Origin: Mesorhabditis belari
Lineage: Eukaryota > Nematoda > Chromadorea > Rhabditida > Rhabditidae
Reading direction: 5' to 3'
DNA: 64,000 bases
Assembly: GCA_958450365.1 (NCBI GenBank)
Contig: CAUEEP010000725.1
Span: forward strand, 1,760,501 to 1,824,500
The translations under genes were made by a program, and so were the position numbers. Positions 32,003-43,239 of the stretch are shown here, piece by piece (position 1 is the first letter of the stretch; every line of letters starts with the position of its first letter). The notes under the pieces were generated by a model. It was given only the letters and a program-made list of their open reading frames with translations. It was not told the DNA's origin and ran no database searches.

Positions 32003-32588
32003 AATATAAATCGATGCAGAATTAAATTCTCTACAAAATTCTGCGTCGAATGATATTAAACACTTAATGGTTGGACGCGCCTAGATCCACTCATTCAAAA
32101 TCAGCTCAATTTCAAAATCAGCTACGGGGTCCGATTGGATGTAAGGTTGTAGGGCCGGTAATTTTTAAACTAAACACACAAATATGGTATCAATCAATGC
32201 AGAATTAAATTCTCTACAAAATTCTGGGTCGAATGATACGAAATACTTGATAGTTGGACGCGCCTAGATCATTCTAAATCAGCTAAGGGGTCTGATTGAA
32301 TATAAGGTTGTAGGGCCGGTAATTTTTAAGATAAACACACAAATTTGGTATCATTCGATGCAGAATTAAATTCTCTACAAAATTCTGCGTCGAATAATGG
32401 TTGGAAACACGAAACATTTGATGGTTGGACATGCCTAGATCATTCAAAATCGTCTATGACACATCTGCAAGAAAGGAACCTACAATCTAGCCAATGGGAT
32501 TGAACCCTTGACCTCCCGTCTAAGATCCAGGGTTCTTAGCCAATCGGCGGCATTCTTTCGGGATATTTTAACGCGCAAAGTGCTGCCT
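32003..32588 (-). repeat. tRNA-headed retroposon-like repeat, locus 2
   Basis: Three tandem body units carry ctctacaaaattctgcgtcg and gttgtagggccggtaatttt. The outer edge has a tRNA-like head on the - strand (gattggctaagaaccctgga, gtcaagggttcaatccc, about 32575-32490). Same order as at 17884-18268, and both loci end at the same place (cgcaaagtgctgcct). Confidence 0.6.
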
Positions 32589-32809
32589 AGACAGAGCCAA
32601 AAAGGAACACTTCCAGAGTTGAGCAATTGAGCGAATTTGGAAAGTCTTGAGTGCGAGCTTTTCTTTCGAGAGTGCGAGCGAGCGAGAGAGTGCGAGCTTT
32701 TCTTTCGTAAATGCCAAAAATGATCGTTGTATCTCTCAAAAATAGGGGCTCAAATTGACCGGAAAATCAAGAATGCAAAGGAGAAATTCTGAAGGAGACA
32801 AAGACCCCA

Positions 32810-33365
32810 TCAAACAGAAATAGAAAAAGAATGGACAAATAAAAGAAAAGAATAAGAGAAAAGAAAGGGGATAAGCGACAATTTTATGGATTTAAGAGAG
32901 AGAGAGCTATTATTGTGGAGAAATCTTATATTTTGAGTGCTTTTTATGCTTTCTAGGGTTTTTTTAAACTCAAAAAAAGTTGTAACAAAGCTGTTGGAAA
33001 AGCAAATTTTTGTTATCTTTCAGTGAAATTTGATGAATTGATGCTAGGCAGATTGAAAATATGAAAATTTACCCAGAAATCATTGCTAATTTTGATTTAA
33101 ATGATTAAAGGTCCAGTTTTTTCAAAATTAATGATCATACATTTTCATTTAGTCGTAAAAAATATATCTTTAACCTTAAAAAAGCTATGTGATTAAGAAA
33201 AGTGATGATTGACGCTTTGGAGAAGACGATTTGAGCTTAGAGATTTGAGATTTGAGCTTAGAGATTCGAGATTTGGATTTGAGCTTTGACTTGGAGAACT
33301 CGAAAATCTAGAGAACTTAGAACTTGGAGATTTCAGCGATTTTTGTCTACTTGAAAAAAATGGCC
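32810..33365. repeat. Repeat family with 575-bp unit, copy 3
   Basis: Complete copy of the unit seen at 28398-29209, from caaacagaaatagaaaaaga to atggccgacttggtcc, including the gagatttgag/gagattcgag short-repeat part. It follows the tRNA-headed repeat after about 220 bp. Confidence 0.8.
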
Positions 33366-33624
33366 GACTTGGTCCATATGCGCACGCGTAAAGAACGGAA
33401 AAGACCACAAAAAGTAAACAGAAACGTGTGAGGAAAAGGAAAAATTGAGAAAAAATGCTTGTGCAAGTGGAAAAATGAAATTGGGATTTTGAGAACACGC
33501 TTGATATGGGAAAATTCAGGTTGCAAGGCTGAGAAAAGTCAAATTAGGTTGTTGTCAATGGTAAAAAAATCTTCATTAAAACAAAAACGAAAATTACTGG
33601 ATTAAAACAAGTTTGAGTTTGAGA

Positions 33625-33836
33625 GTTTGAGGCTTAGGCTCAGGCGTAGGCTTAGGCGTAGGCTTAGGCTTAGGCTTAGGCTTAGGCGCAGGCTTAGGCT
33701 TAGGCTTAGGCTTAGGCTTAGGCTTAGGCTTAGGCGTAGGCTCAGGCGTAGGCTTAGGCTTAGGCTTAGGCTTAGGCTTAGGCGTAGGCTTAGGCTCAGG
33801 CTCAGGCTTAGGCTTAGGTTTAGGCTTAGGCAACTA
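33625..33836. repeat. Interstitial telomere-type repeats (TTAGGC)n
   Basis: About 35 hexamers, mostly ggctta with gcgtag and gctcag variants. It matches the nematode telomere repeat. The Arg/Leu and Pro/Lys frames over it are artefacts. Confidence 0.95.
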
Positions 33837-33929
33837 AGTTTAAGCGTTTGAGAAAACGATCAAATTAAGTCAATAATTCAAGGAGACACGCAATACGCAA
33901 GGAAACAGTTTTTTAAAGCAAAGAAAGTT

Positions 33930-34016
33930 TGACGAGAGCGGGACTCGAACTTGAGGACAAAAAGTGTAATAGGTTTCGTAGTCTGGCAGACTATCCACTC
34001 GACCACCGAAGCAGTT
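33930..34016 (-). repeat. tRNA-Arg-like pseudogene or SINE head
   Basis: The - strand has tggtcgagtggatagtc (A box), cagactacgaaacc resembling an Arg-ACG anticodon arm, and agttcgagtcccgc (B box). The T-stem and acceptor stem do not pair, so this is not a working tRNA. Confidence 0.5.
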
Positions 34017-34805
34017 GTGCGGAAAGGGTGTAGCGGTCACATAAGGTGAAATTCAAGGTGATTTTCTATGCCAAATATCTTGCGTTTGCAAAGCGTTCTG
34101 CAAAAACTAAAAACGGATTTGAGATCCCCATGGCCGACTCTATAAGATTGACTTGGTCTCGAGTCAAAAGGTCAGCTTGTGCCTTTCTTTTATGAGATGT
34201 TTTGTCGGGTTTAAAAAGTTAAGGGAAGGAAGAAAAATAAAAGGGAGAAAAAAAAAAAAGGGGGGGGAAGGGGATAAAAAAGAAAAGAAAAAAAGTTGGG
34301 GGGACACATATGGATGTTTTGTCACTTTTGGGTACCCTTTCACCGGATAGGGGCATAGATTTCCCCTTGCCCAACCCTCAGCCTCAAAGTTCCCCCTTCT
34401 CGCGTGACAGCTCTTCTCTCGCATATGCAAATTACACCCTCCTCCCTTTTCCCTCTTAAAATATCCAAGTTCATTCTCTCTTTTCGATCTTTTCCGAACA
34501 TATGAGATTTCTCCATGATTTCCATGATGATTGGTGTGAAAAAGGTTATGACATTTCGAATTTTGACATTTGAGATGATTGAGATTGAGAATCATGAGAA
34601 AAGCTGGAGAAAACGGGAGAAAAGCTGGAGAAGAGCTGAAGAAAGGTCATTCTGTAATCAATTCCGGTGCCAATCTTAATTTCAAATGAATAATTGAGTC
34701 GTTAATGGGTCTTTAATACCGTATAAATGAATCTTCTTACAGATCTATTCAAATTTGACTCACAGATACTGTAATTTTCTAATCTATTGCTGTGAAATAA
34801 AAGCA

Positions 34806-34997
34806 CAGTCGACTCTCGATTCAACGATTCGCTCGGGATCAAAAATTTCGATTTAACGATTTTAAAAGGTGTCCCAAATTGCTTGCATAGCTGCTAATAA
34901 TTGCGTTTGGCTGGGCAGCAGAAAGCGAAAGCGAAAGACGAGGCAGAAAACCAAATTTCAATAGTTTTGAATTTCAAAGTATCGAGAGAGTCGACTG
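34806..34997. mobile_element. Pogo/Tigger-like MITE
   Basis: 192 bp with ends cagtcgactctcgattcaac and, inverted, atcgagagagtcgactg, TA on the right side. Tigger/pogo elements have similar cagtcgactctcg ends. Non-coding. Confidence 0.65.
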
Positions 34998-35309
34998 TAC
35001 GCTGAGGAAAACTTACGGTGTCTTTGAATTCAAAAAAAAAACATTCAAGCCTTGATCTAAATGTGAGAAAACGTTGGAAAATTCAAAAACTTACCTTAAA
35101 TTCTTCGTTTCACGTAAAAGAACTCGGTTCTTTTGTGTGAAAATCAAAATCCACAAAAAAAATTGCATAAAAATCTCAAAAAGGAAGTTTGCTTTTGGAA
35201 TTTCTTGACTTCAAATTGTTCTTGACTTGAAAAGTGCTTTCAAGTGGACGATTGAAAAGGCGATTAAAGGAAATGCGCAAAAAATGCAGTCGTTGCCGAC
35301 TTATGAAGA

Positions 35310-35570
35310 AAAATGGGAATGGAAAAGGTTGGATTTCTGGGGTGAATTTGAATTCTGGGTGAATTTCTGATGAGCAAGGCTTTTCATACGGAACTTTAGA
35401 AGATAATTGAGAAGGTAAAAAGAAAACCAAAGCAAAAAAGGTTGGGTTTCTGAGTGAATTTGAATTCTGGTAGAATTTCTGGTTGAATTTCTGAATTTCT
35501 TTATGAGCAAGGCTTTTCATACGGAACTTTAGAAGATAAATGAGAAGGTAAAAAGAAAACCAAAGCAAAA
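35310..35570. repeat. Tandem duplication, unit about 125 bp
   Basis: Two copies of a unit with gagcaaggcttttcatacgg and agaaggtaaaaagaaaacca. The - strand frames over it repeat the same peptide and are not convincing exons. Confidence 0.75.
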
Positions 35571-35894
35571 TCTCCCATTATCCCCATTTCTTTACACAAA
35601 GGGGTGTGAATTTTTGCAATTCAACAATCCACATCTTTTCCTTTCTTTTTTTTTGTTGGCCGATTTTGGTTTTCTTGAGGGATTTCCCTGGGGAAATTGC
35701 TCTATTGAACCCTCAACACAAAAACGGGTCAAAAATGGCTCTCGTTTTAGAATGGGAACATTTTTGGAAGAGAATTGAGTGTGTGTCGTTAAAAATTGAG
35801 GAAAAGAGACTAAACAATTTTTGAAGAGGATTTTGAAAGGATGAATTTAGTGATTTGAAACGAGAAAGGTTTGAGAAACTAGTGGAAATCTAAA

Positions 35895-36492
35895 GTTGGA
35901 AAAAAATTGGAAAACTGTATTGCTTGTGCGAGGTGGGGTGAGCTTTGACTTACAGTACTTCTAACGAAGTACAAAGCTTTCACTTGAACTTACAGTACTT
36001 CTAACAAAGTACAAAACTTAGTACTTTGTTAGAAGGTAGTGTAAGTTCAAGTCAAGTACCTTCTAACAAAGTACCAAGTTTTGTACTTTGTTAGAAGGTA
36101 CTGTAAGCTCAAGTCAAAGCCTCCTAACAAAGTAAAAAACTTGGTACTTTGTTAGAAGGTACTATAAGTTCAAGTCAAGTACCTTCTAACAAAGTACAAA
36201 ACTTTGTACTTTGTTAGAAGGCTTTGACTTGAGCTTACAGTACCTTCTAACAAAGTACCAAGTTTTGTACTTTGTTAGAAGGTACTGTAAACTCAAGTCA
36301 AAGCTCACCCCACCTCATTTTCATCATTTCCTTTCTGAAAGAGAGAAATCATAAAAGAAAGTGCGCGAGAAAAGGTGAGTTCAGCTTTTTGAGTACAAAA
36401 AGAACACTTTCTGAGTTGTTGGATTATTCGAAAATGATCGAAAATGGATTTAAGGTAAAACCAGAGTAACAAGCAATACAGTTTTCCAATTT
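35895..36492. repeat. Nested palindromic array
   Basis: The core (35950-36300) alternates gtaccttctaacaaagtac and its complement gtactttgttagaaggtac with short spacers, each able to form a hairpin. The array is bracketed by ggtggggtgagctttgac and its complement, and further out by ggaaaactgtattgcttgt and its complement near 36468-36486, so hairpins sit inside a larger hairpin. Confidence 0.85.
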
Positions 36493-37139
36493 TTTTAACA
36501 TCTTTCAATGGTATAAAGTTTAAAGGCTAAAAAAAACTCTTTACAGTCAAAAAGAGTCTGTTTATTTTATTCAAAACACTTCAAAAATCATGAAAAGGAT
36601 TACAAAAAGGATTTCGCCAAGTGAATGAATCGGCAAAGTGAATGAAAAAGGGAAAGAGACTCTCAAAATTGACCAATTGACCATAAAAAAAATGAAAAAG
36701 TGTCAACTATTAAAGAGTGGAGGTCAAATCGGAAATTTGAAATCGGATTTTGAAATTTGGTTTCCAAGTAAAGGAAATCTTTCCTTTCCAGATTGGTTTC
36801 CAAGTAAAGGACAACTTTTAGAACATTCGAAAATCAAAGGTTTATCTGAAAATAAACCTTTCCTTGGATTTTCTAGCTTTAAAATTTTCTAATAGATAAA
36901 GATCTTATAGTATTTCTCATTTATATTAGGTTGGCCGAAAAGGAATCACAAGCATAGAGAAAAGGAATCACAAGCATACATAGGATGCTGCCAGAACGTT
37001 GGCTTTTTGGTGTGTCGTGAAACAAGGGAATGCTTCGCTTTTATCTTGTGACTTGAATGGTTTTTCACAACTCACAACTGTCAATTGAGCATTTTCGTTG
37101 TCACTTTTTCATGCACATCAATTCAGTATTCATTATTTA

Positions 37140-38365
37140 TTGCAACACCCTGCACCTGCGATGATTGGGAATGGGCAGGCGGAGAGCGTGAAGAACGGTT
37201 GGTGTCTCTTTAAGAGCACCACCGTTGATGACCGCGCCCCAGATCCGAAAGGAGAATGGGGTATCCGACTGCCTCTCTGAGCGGGCACAAAAAATCAAAA
37301 TCAACAACTAACTATTGGGTTGTTCGAAAAGTCCTTTCGGATTTTTTGGGAGAGTACCTTAAATTTGTCGAATTTTGACGTTTTATAGCTCATCCTAAAG
37401 CTGAATTCAAGACGGATCGATTGGTAAAAACCGTTTTGAGATTTCTCTTTTCTAAAAGTTTTTACAGCTATTTTAGTAAAGGGCGGAAGAGCCAAAAAAT
37501 GGCTGTTTTCACGTTTCGCTAGTTTTCCGTGCAGAAACCTAGGCTAAAAACATGTGTTTCGTGATCAGCATCAAAAATAACCCCAAGACACAAATTTTCA
37601 GAATCTTAACAATAGACACCAGCGACATTCAACCGAAAACTCAATGCCGCACAGGCTCATCGAGAGGTTACTGACGTTTATGAACCCGATTTCGTTTATG
37701 GACCCAAAACAGGTGTCGCTGGTGCTCCTCCGATTCAACTTGACACGACATTTCTGAAAAAAGCCTTCTAACAACATCAAAAAAATGATAAAACAAAAAA
37801 AACGAGAAAAACGAAGGAAAATCGCGAAAAGCGGCGGAAAGGCTATTGACCTGAGGGTCGCTGGTTCGACTTCCACCGGTGACAATATTTTTCAAAAATT
37901 TTTTGCTAAGATTCTGAAAATGCGTGTCTAGGGGTTATTTTTGACGCTGATCACGAAACACATGTTTTTAGCCTAGGTTTCTGCACGGAAAACTAACGAA
38001 ACGTGAAAACAGCCATTTTTTGGCTCTATCGCCCTTTACTAAAATAGCTGTAAAAACTTTTAGAAAAGAGAAATCTCAAAACAGTTTTTACCAATCGATC
38101 CGTCTTCAATTCAGCTTTAGGATGAGCTATGAAACGTCAAAATTCGACAAATTTAAGGTACTCTCCCAAAAAACCCAATAGTTAGTTGTTGATTTTGATT
38201 TTTTGTGCCCGCTCAGAGAGGCAGTCGGATACCCCATTCTCCTTTCGGATGTGGGGCGCGGTCATCAACGGTGGTGCTCTAAAAGAGACACCAACCGTTC
38301 TTCACGCTCTCCGCCTGCCCATTCCCAATCATCGCAGGTGCAGGGTGTTGCAATAAAGTGGGTAA
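37140..38365. repeat. 1.2-kb foldback ending in two inverted repeat-D pieces
   Basis: The outer arms are repeat D (37140-37286 and, inverted, 38208-38362). The inner arms (about 37316-37580 and 37925-38178) match over more than 200 bp (for example gctcatcctaaagctgaatt against aattcagctttaggatgagc). The loop holds a tRNA-like stretch (37840-37890, ggttcgacttccaccggt) and a little unique sequence. Repeat D continues to 38500 on the right. Confidence 0.85.
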
Positions 38366-38500
38366 AGCGAAATACAAACTACAGAAATGATCCTGTGAAG
38401 TATGATTTCGGGGATAAGGGGAAAAGGGTGACCTATCTATCGGGCCCATGTGTCAGAAAGCGAGCGATTACGCGCGCGCACAGAAAACGGCTGCTTGACT
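38208..38500 (-). repeat. Repeat D, inverted copy
   Basis: Full-length copy in reverse orientation to 867-1150 and 45428-45714. Its inner half forms the right arm of the foldback. A 114-codon frame crosses it but matches no family I know. Confidence 0.75.
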
Positions 38501-40299
38501 GGGGAAACATCAACCCAATAAATGCTCAATTGAACATGCTCAATTAAAAAAATTCACAAAACACAATAAACTTATTGAACAAAAGAAGAGAAAAATTGTA
38601 GAAAATGAAGAATAAATTCATTCTTCTATAAAAGAATTCTATTCAAATTCAATTTTAAATTTCCCAATATGTTTTTTGGTTTTCTTTTCTAAACAATTTG
38701 TTATTTTAGGTCCAAAAGAAAGAAACGATTCACCGGAATGGAAAATGAAAATTATATGGATGCGCACAGCTGTTCGAAAGAAATCCTTTTGCTCGAAATC
38801 CATATGGAGAAATGGGAAAAAGAAGGTATTTCTTTGGATTAAAGGAACGATTGATGAATGAATTGTGAAACGGGTAAAATCCAGCGAATCTTTTTAATAT
38901 TTCTTTTAATTTAAGCTTTTAAAGCCTGCAAAATCAATTTAGGAACGCCAAAAACGAATAGAACATCTTTTAGAATGCTTTTAGAACAGAATTTTCCATG
39001 CTTGGCTTGTTTAGAACATCTTTTAGAAGAGAGATCGCTTGTGTTAGTGTAGAACTGGCCCGAGCTTGCACTGCACTATCAAAACTAACAACTGTAAGCC
39101 TGCAAATCAATTTAGGAACGCCAAAAAGCCCCACTGTAAAACTATCAAAGCTAAGAAACATTGCTAACAAGAGAAAGCTAACAAGACTGATTAGAATTCT
39201 ATGTGACCTTCAAGATTTCACTTTGATGGCTTTAACAAGAATTTTTTACAAAAAGCAAAAGTTTTACCCTAAGCTCAGGGCTAAAAGGTTGAGTGTCTAT
39301 CGCACTTACCACTAGACCACAATATATCGAAGATATGTCAATGACATATCTTCGATATGTCATTGACACACAAATAACCTAAAGATTCGGAATCACCGAA
39401 AAATCTCCAAAAAAAATAGGCTAGGTTCCATTTCGAAAAGAAACAACCGCTAGACTTGACAAAGATCTCGAAATAAAGAAAAGGATTATTATTGTTGGGT
39501 CATCAAGATGTTTTGCTTTTGTTTTTAATCAACAGTCAACGACTAAATCCACCCCAATCTCAATCCACTAAAAAGCGAATCCAAAAACCAATCGAACAAT
39601 CGAATGAAAAAGTCGGTGGTTCCCTTTGAATTTCTTGAAGTCCTCGAGGGAGCGGTGAGGAAAGGAAAGGAATCGAATGGATGGAAAGGGGATGAATGAT
39701 TGATTTCCATTGTCTGTTTCCTCTTCTCCCACTCACCATGTTATTTGGAAATGTCTTTGAAACAAAAATGAAAAATTTATTCTAATCATTGATCACATCA
39801 TTGATCTAGGCGATTTTTTTCAATACATTTTGGCAAAAGTTGCAAATCGAGGCAATTCGAGCGGCTTTTTGTCCACATTTCTGGCAGCTCACGTGGATTT
39901 TGTGCTCTTTTTCGGCAAGTCTGAAAAATCTACAATAGAATGGAAAAGATGTCGTTTTTACAATAGAATTTTGAGCTAAGTGGAAGCTGAGGAGGCTAAA
40001 AGCTGAGGAAGCTAAAAGCTGAGGAAGCTAAAAGCTGAGGAGGCTAAAAGCTGAGGAAGCTAAAAGCTGGAAAACTCATTCTCAGTAGTAGACAAAACGT
40101 GATCAAATGATAAAGCTGATTAAACTTTGATTTCTTTTCACTCCAATTCGCTCGTTAGTCTATTTGAATATCTTTTCATGACCTTGAATCGATATCTTTT
40201 TAATGTAAAGGTTCACATTAGATTTGTAACGAAAATAGATCCAATACAATTTATAATTTCAAGTTTTTCGTGTTTTTCTCAGCACCAACTCTTCGATTT
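38501..40299. other. Gene-free stretch
   Basis: No gene seen. The - strand at 39274-39320 has gtggtctagtggtaagtgcg, a tRNA A-box-like fragment. A palindrome gaagatatgtcaatgacata lies near 39331-39366, and an array of gctgaggaagctaaaa units at 39965-40080. Confidence 0.6.
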
Positions 40300-40765
40300 T
40301 GCCTATTTTGACTATCATTCGATGCAGAAGAAGATTACGCGTCGAATGATATACTAGACTTGCAACGAAAACATCTGTGGGTCCTTTTTTTACCGTTGGC
40401 AAAGGGTTTTTCATGCTTTTCTTATCACCAACCCTACTATTTTGACTATTTCGATTATCATTTGATGCAGAATAAAATTGCGTGTCGAATGATACCAAAA
40501 TTAACTCAAAATGTAATATCCATGCAAAGTTATGAGGCAAAAGGTTAAGCCCGGCCAATATGGGTGGGGTTTTTAGCCAACAACTTTGCGTGGATATTAT
40601 ATTTTGAGTTAATTTTGGTATCATTCGACGCGTAATCTTCTTCTGCATCGAATGATAATCAAAATAGTCGAAATAGTAGGGTTGGTGCTAAGAAAAGCAT
40701 GAAAAACCTTTTGCCAACGGTAAAAAAGGACCCACAGATGTTTTTGTTGCAAGTCTAGTTCACAT
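40300..40765. repeat. Foldback related to the gcgtcgaatgata repeats
   Basis: Arms of about 190 bp (ccaaaattaactcaaaatgt against attttgagttaattttggta; aaaacatctgtgggtccttt inverted at the other end). Both carry gcgtcgaatgata words shared with the tRNA-headed repeats and with 54045. Confidence 0.75.
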
Positions 40766-40847
40766 GGTACTGGGGAAAAGGAGATCAAGAAAGTAGCGAG
40801 TTTTTAGTTGATTGTGTGATCAAGTGCTTGTGAAAATTGTGATACTA

Positions 40848-43144
40848 CTAATTACTGTAAACAACCTCAGTTAGTAGCACAATTTCTACTGTAACAAACC
40901 GTTCAGCTGAGCGAACTCGATGAAACTCGTGTTTCTCATGGTGATGTCCAATCTGGTGAGCGCTCAAAGCATGTGAGATCATCGATTCAGTGATCGTTGG
41001 AAGGCGAAGAATTCTGAAATTTGAGTTTGAAAACTGAAATTCTGCCACACTTTTCACTCGAACCTTGAATCACTGAGCTGAGCTTGAAATCACTGAGCTT
41101 GAATCACTCACCTTGAATCACTGAGCGTCACAAATTGTGCGTTCATCAAAATCGCATCCTCGAGAACATCCCAGAAATTGGGATTGTTCAGTTTTCTCTC
41201 TTTTCCATCCCATTCCTCGTCAATGTAGAATTTCGTTTTTGATTTCACTCTTTCATCATCAGCCATTGCCTGAAGAATGGCAAGAGCGAATTTTAAATTT
41301 CTTGAACAGAGGAAAACTGATCATTGATCGATGATTTAAAGGTTTTCAGTAGCTTCACTTATAGTCTAATTTTACTATTGGGTTGGTGAATTGAAAACTG
41401 CCGGACTTTGAACTAAAATTTATTGAACATAAAACCATGAATTCATCCCAAATAATTTCCATTATTATTGACGACTTCTGCCCATTTTACAGGCAATTTG
41501 CGGATTCCTCTTTCGTAGTAGGATTTTGGTTTTGAATCGACAAACTTTTCGAGCCAATTTTTGACTGCTTCTTCCGAATCGAAGTGTTCTCCCGCAAGCT
41601 CATTACTCATGGTCCGGAATAAATAGTAATCAGAAGGGGCAAGGTCCGGACGTGGGGGATGTGGGGGATGTGGGGGATGTGCCAAAGGTTCCTAATCAAC
41701 GCTGTTTATTTTAGAGCGAGTCAGTTTTCCAACATGAGAGCGCGCGTTGTCGTGGAGGAGAACGATCTTTGACTTGAAGGGCCTATTCTTCTTTAGGGAT
41801 TCATTCACCTTTTCCAACTGTTCACTGTATTTGATTGCATTAAGGGTCGTCTTGCTATCCAGCAACTCTCAGTACACCACTCCCTCCATATCCCAAAGTG
41901 CTCAAACTGTGAGATATGACAATAGACAATACGATTTTGCTTTGTGTGTGAGACAAATGTGAAACTCAAAAATGGAGGACTGGAGATTTCTCAGTTTGAG
42001 CACTTTCTTCAAAAGAAACCCATTTTGGTGTCAATAGAAAAGTTGTAGAGAATCAAAAATGAGGCTTATAGCCAAATTTCCAGAAAGATACACTTAGTCG
42101 TTTGGCTTAAAATGCAAGTTTTGTGAAAATTTGGCATTTCTTGAAAACGAGTTTTTGAATCGTTCTGAAAATTTGGATATAAGCTTGATTTTTGATTCTC
42201 TACAACTTTTCCATTGACACCAAAATGGGTTTCTTTTTAAGAAAGTGCTTAAACTGTCACATATGACAATAGCCGGCAGTTTTCAATTCATCAACCCAAT
42301 ATATTTAGAGTTTAAGCTGAATATCCTCTAAATATCCACTAAATAGCTATAAATGTAGTCTATTTGAGGTTAAATCTTAAGCAAAGTTAAACCAAAAACT
42401 CATTTACTCACTCGTAAATGGTCTCCGTCTTTTGGCGGGACGATCAAAAGCGGCACTCGGAATAGGATCTCTTTTTCTTCGCGGGCTTCAATCTGGAATT
42501 CTTATTTTTCAAATTTCAAATTACTTCTTTAGTTATTTTTCAGTTTTACAGCAAAGAAAATACTGACAAATCCACAAATCGGATCCCTTTCCACATCTAG
42601 CGTCAAATCGAAATCGACGAGCACCGCGAAGGAGCCACTCTGATTTCTCAAATGCACCACTTCTGGTATCTAAATATTGCTTACTGAATTTATTCTTTCT
42701 TTTTCAAATAACTGATTATATTACCGTCATTACCGTTGAGCTTACCGTCAAATGAACGGCTTTCTCGTGCGATCGATGCTCGGTGCCGAGCAATCTCACT
42801 TGAAAACGAATATTCTCCACTTCTGCGTTCTCATTCTCGTAATCTAAAAGTGTTACTGATAAGAAATAGAAATGAAAATAGAGATTTGACTTCAAATTTC
42901 TCACCAGATTTGTTCGGTCCAACTTCGACAAGAAAAACATTTGGATGGGTGATAAAATCGCGATCGCTTTTCAAGAGGATTCCATGATCGATTTTCTCGT
43001 GGCCAACATGATGACAGATTACCTGAATAACTTCATAAATAGAGTTTTAAATATTTAAAGTTAAGTCTTCCCTTCACTCACATGCAACTTTTGTGGGCCA
43101 CCGAAAGCTTGAGAGCGATTTCTCAATAGTGATGCGGCTGACAT
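40848..43144 (-). CDS. Unrecognised 261-aa protein, 7 exons
   Basis: The exons are 43144-43082, 43022-42905, 42843-42746, 42669-42568, 42492-42412, 41269-41112 and 41013-40848. Every junction keeps phase with GT/AG sites, giving 262 codons with the stop; the fourth donor is gtcagt. A 3' splice site 11 nt before the ATG suggests trans-splicing. No signal peptide or membrane helix is visible. Residues about 22-147 alternate hydrophobic and polar residues as a beta-rich domain would (FITHPNVFLVEVGP, SFAVLVDFDLTLDV, ILFRVPLLIVPPKDG). The C-terminal third is charged, with an LTDSR-like helix region (FWDVLEDAILMNAQFV) and a His cluster (GHHHEKHEFH). I do not recognise the family. The 1.1-kb intron 5 contains a mariner. 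Further 5' exons cannot be excluded, because a 920-bp foldback lies immediately upstream. Confidence 0.65.
41378..42299 (-). mobile_element. Mariner (DD34D) copy 3, non-autonomous
   Basis: 922 bp, TA on both sides, the same length as copy 1. The - strand keeps the transposase C-terminus (DLAPSDYYLFRTMSNELAGE to NNNGNYLG) behind a short ccccac repeat. It sits in intron 5 of the 261-residue gene, in the same orientation as the gene. Confidence 0.85.
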
Positions 43145-43239
43145 TCGTATTACTTCTAAAAAGTAAAAATGAAAAGCTCAAATGTTTTAAAAAAACAAAA
43201 TGGATGAAGCTGGAGTTTAAAGATTTTAATTTTAAAATA

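Noticed and set aside
33594..33851. Pro/Lys-rich and Arg/Leu-rich frames
   Set aside because: Telomere-type hexamer array read in two strands.
33930..34016. Functional tRNA-Arg gene
   Set aside because: A and B boxes are present, but the T-stem and acceptor stem do not pair.
38203..38547. 114-codon frame across repeat D as a gene
   Set aside because: The same sequence is dispersed in four copies, no domain is visible, and the frame is not preserved in the same way in all copies.
38998..39315. 105-codon frame as a gene
   Set aside because: It has no signal peptide or domain, no splice sites and repeat-like internal sequence.
42905..43155. Alternative frame (SNTNVSRITIEKSL...) through the first two exons of the 261-residue gene
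   Set aside because: It is open across these two exons, but its second exon product is unlike a normal protein segment and it does not join the third exon in a phase that stays open.
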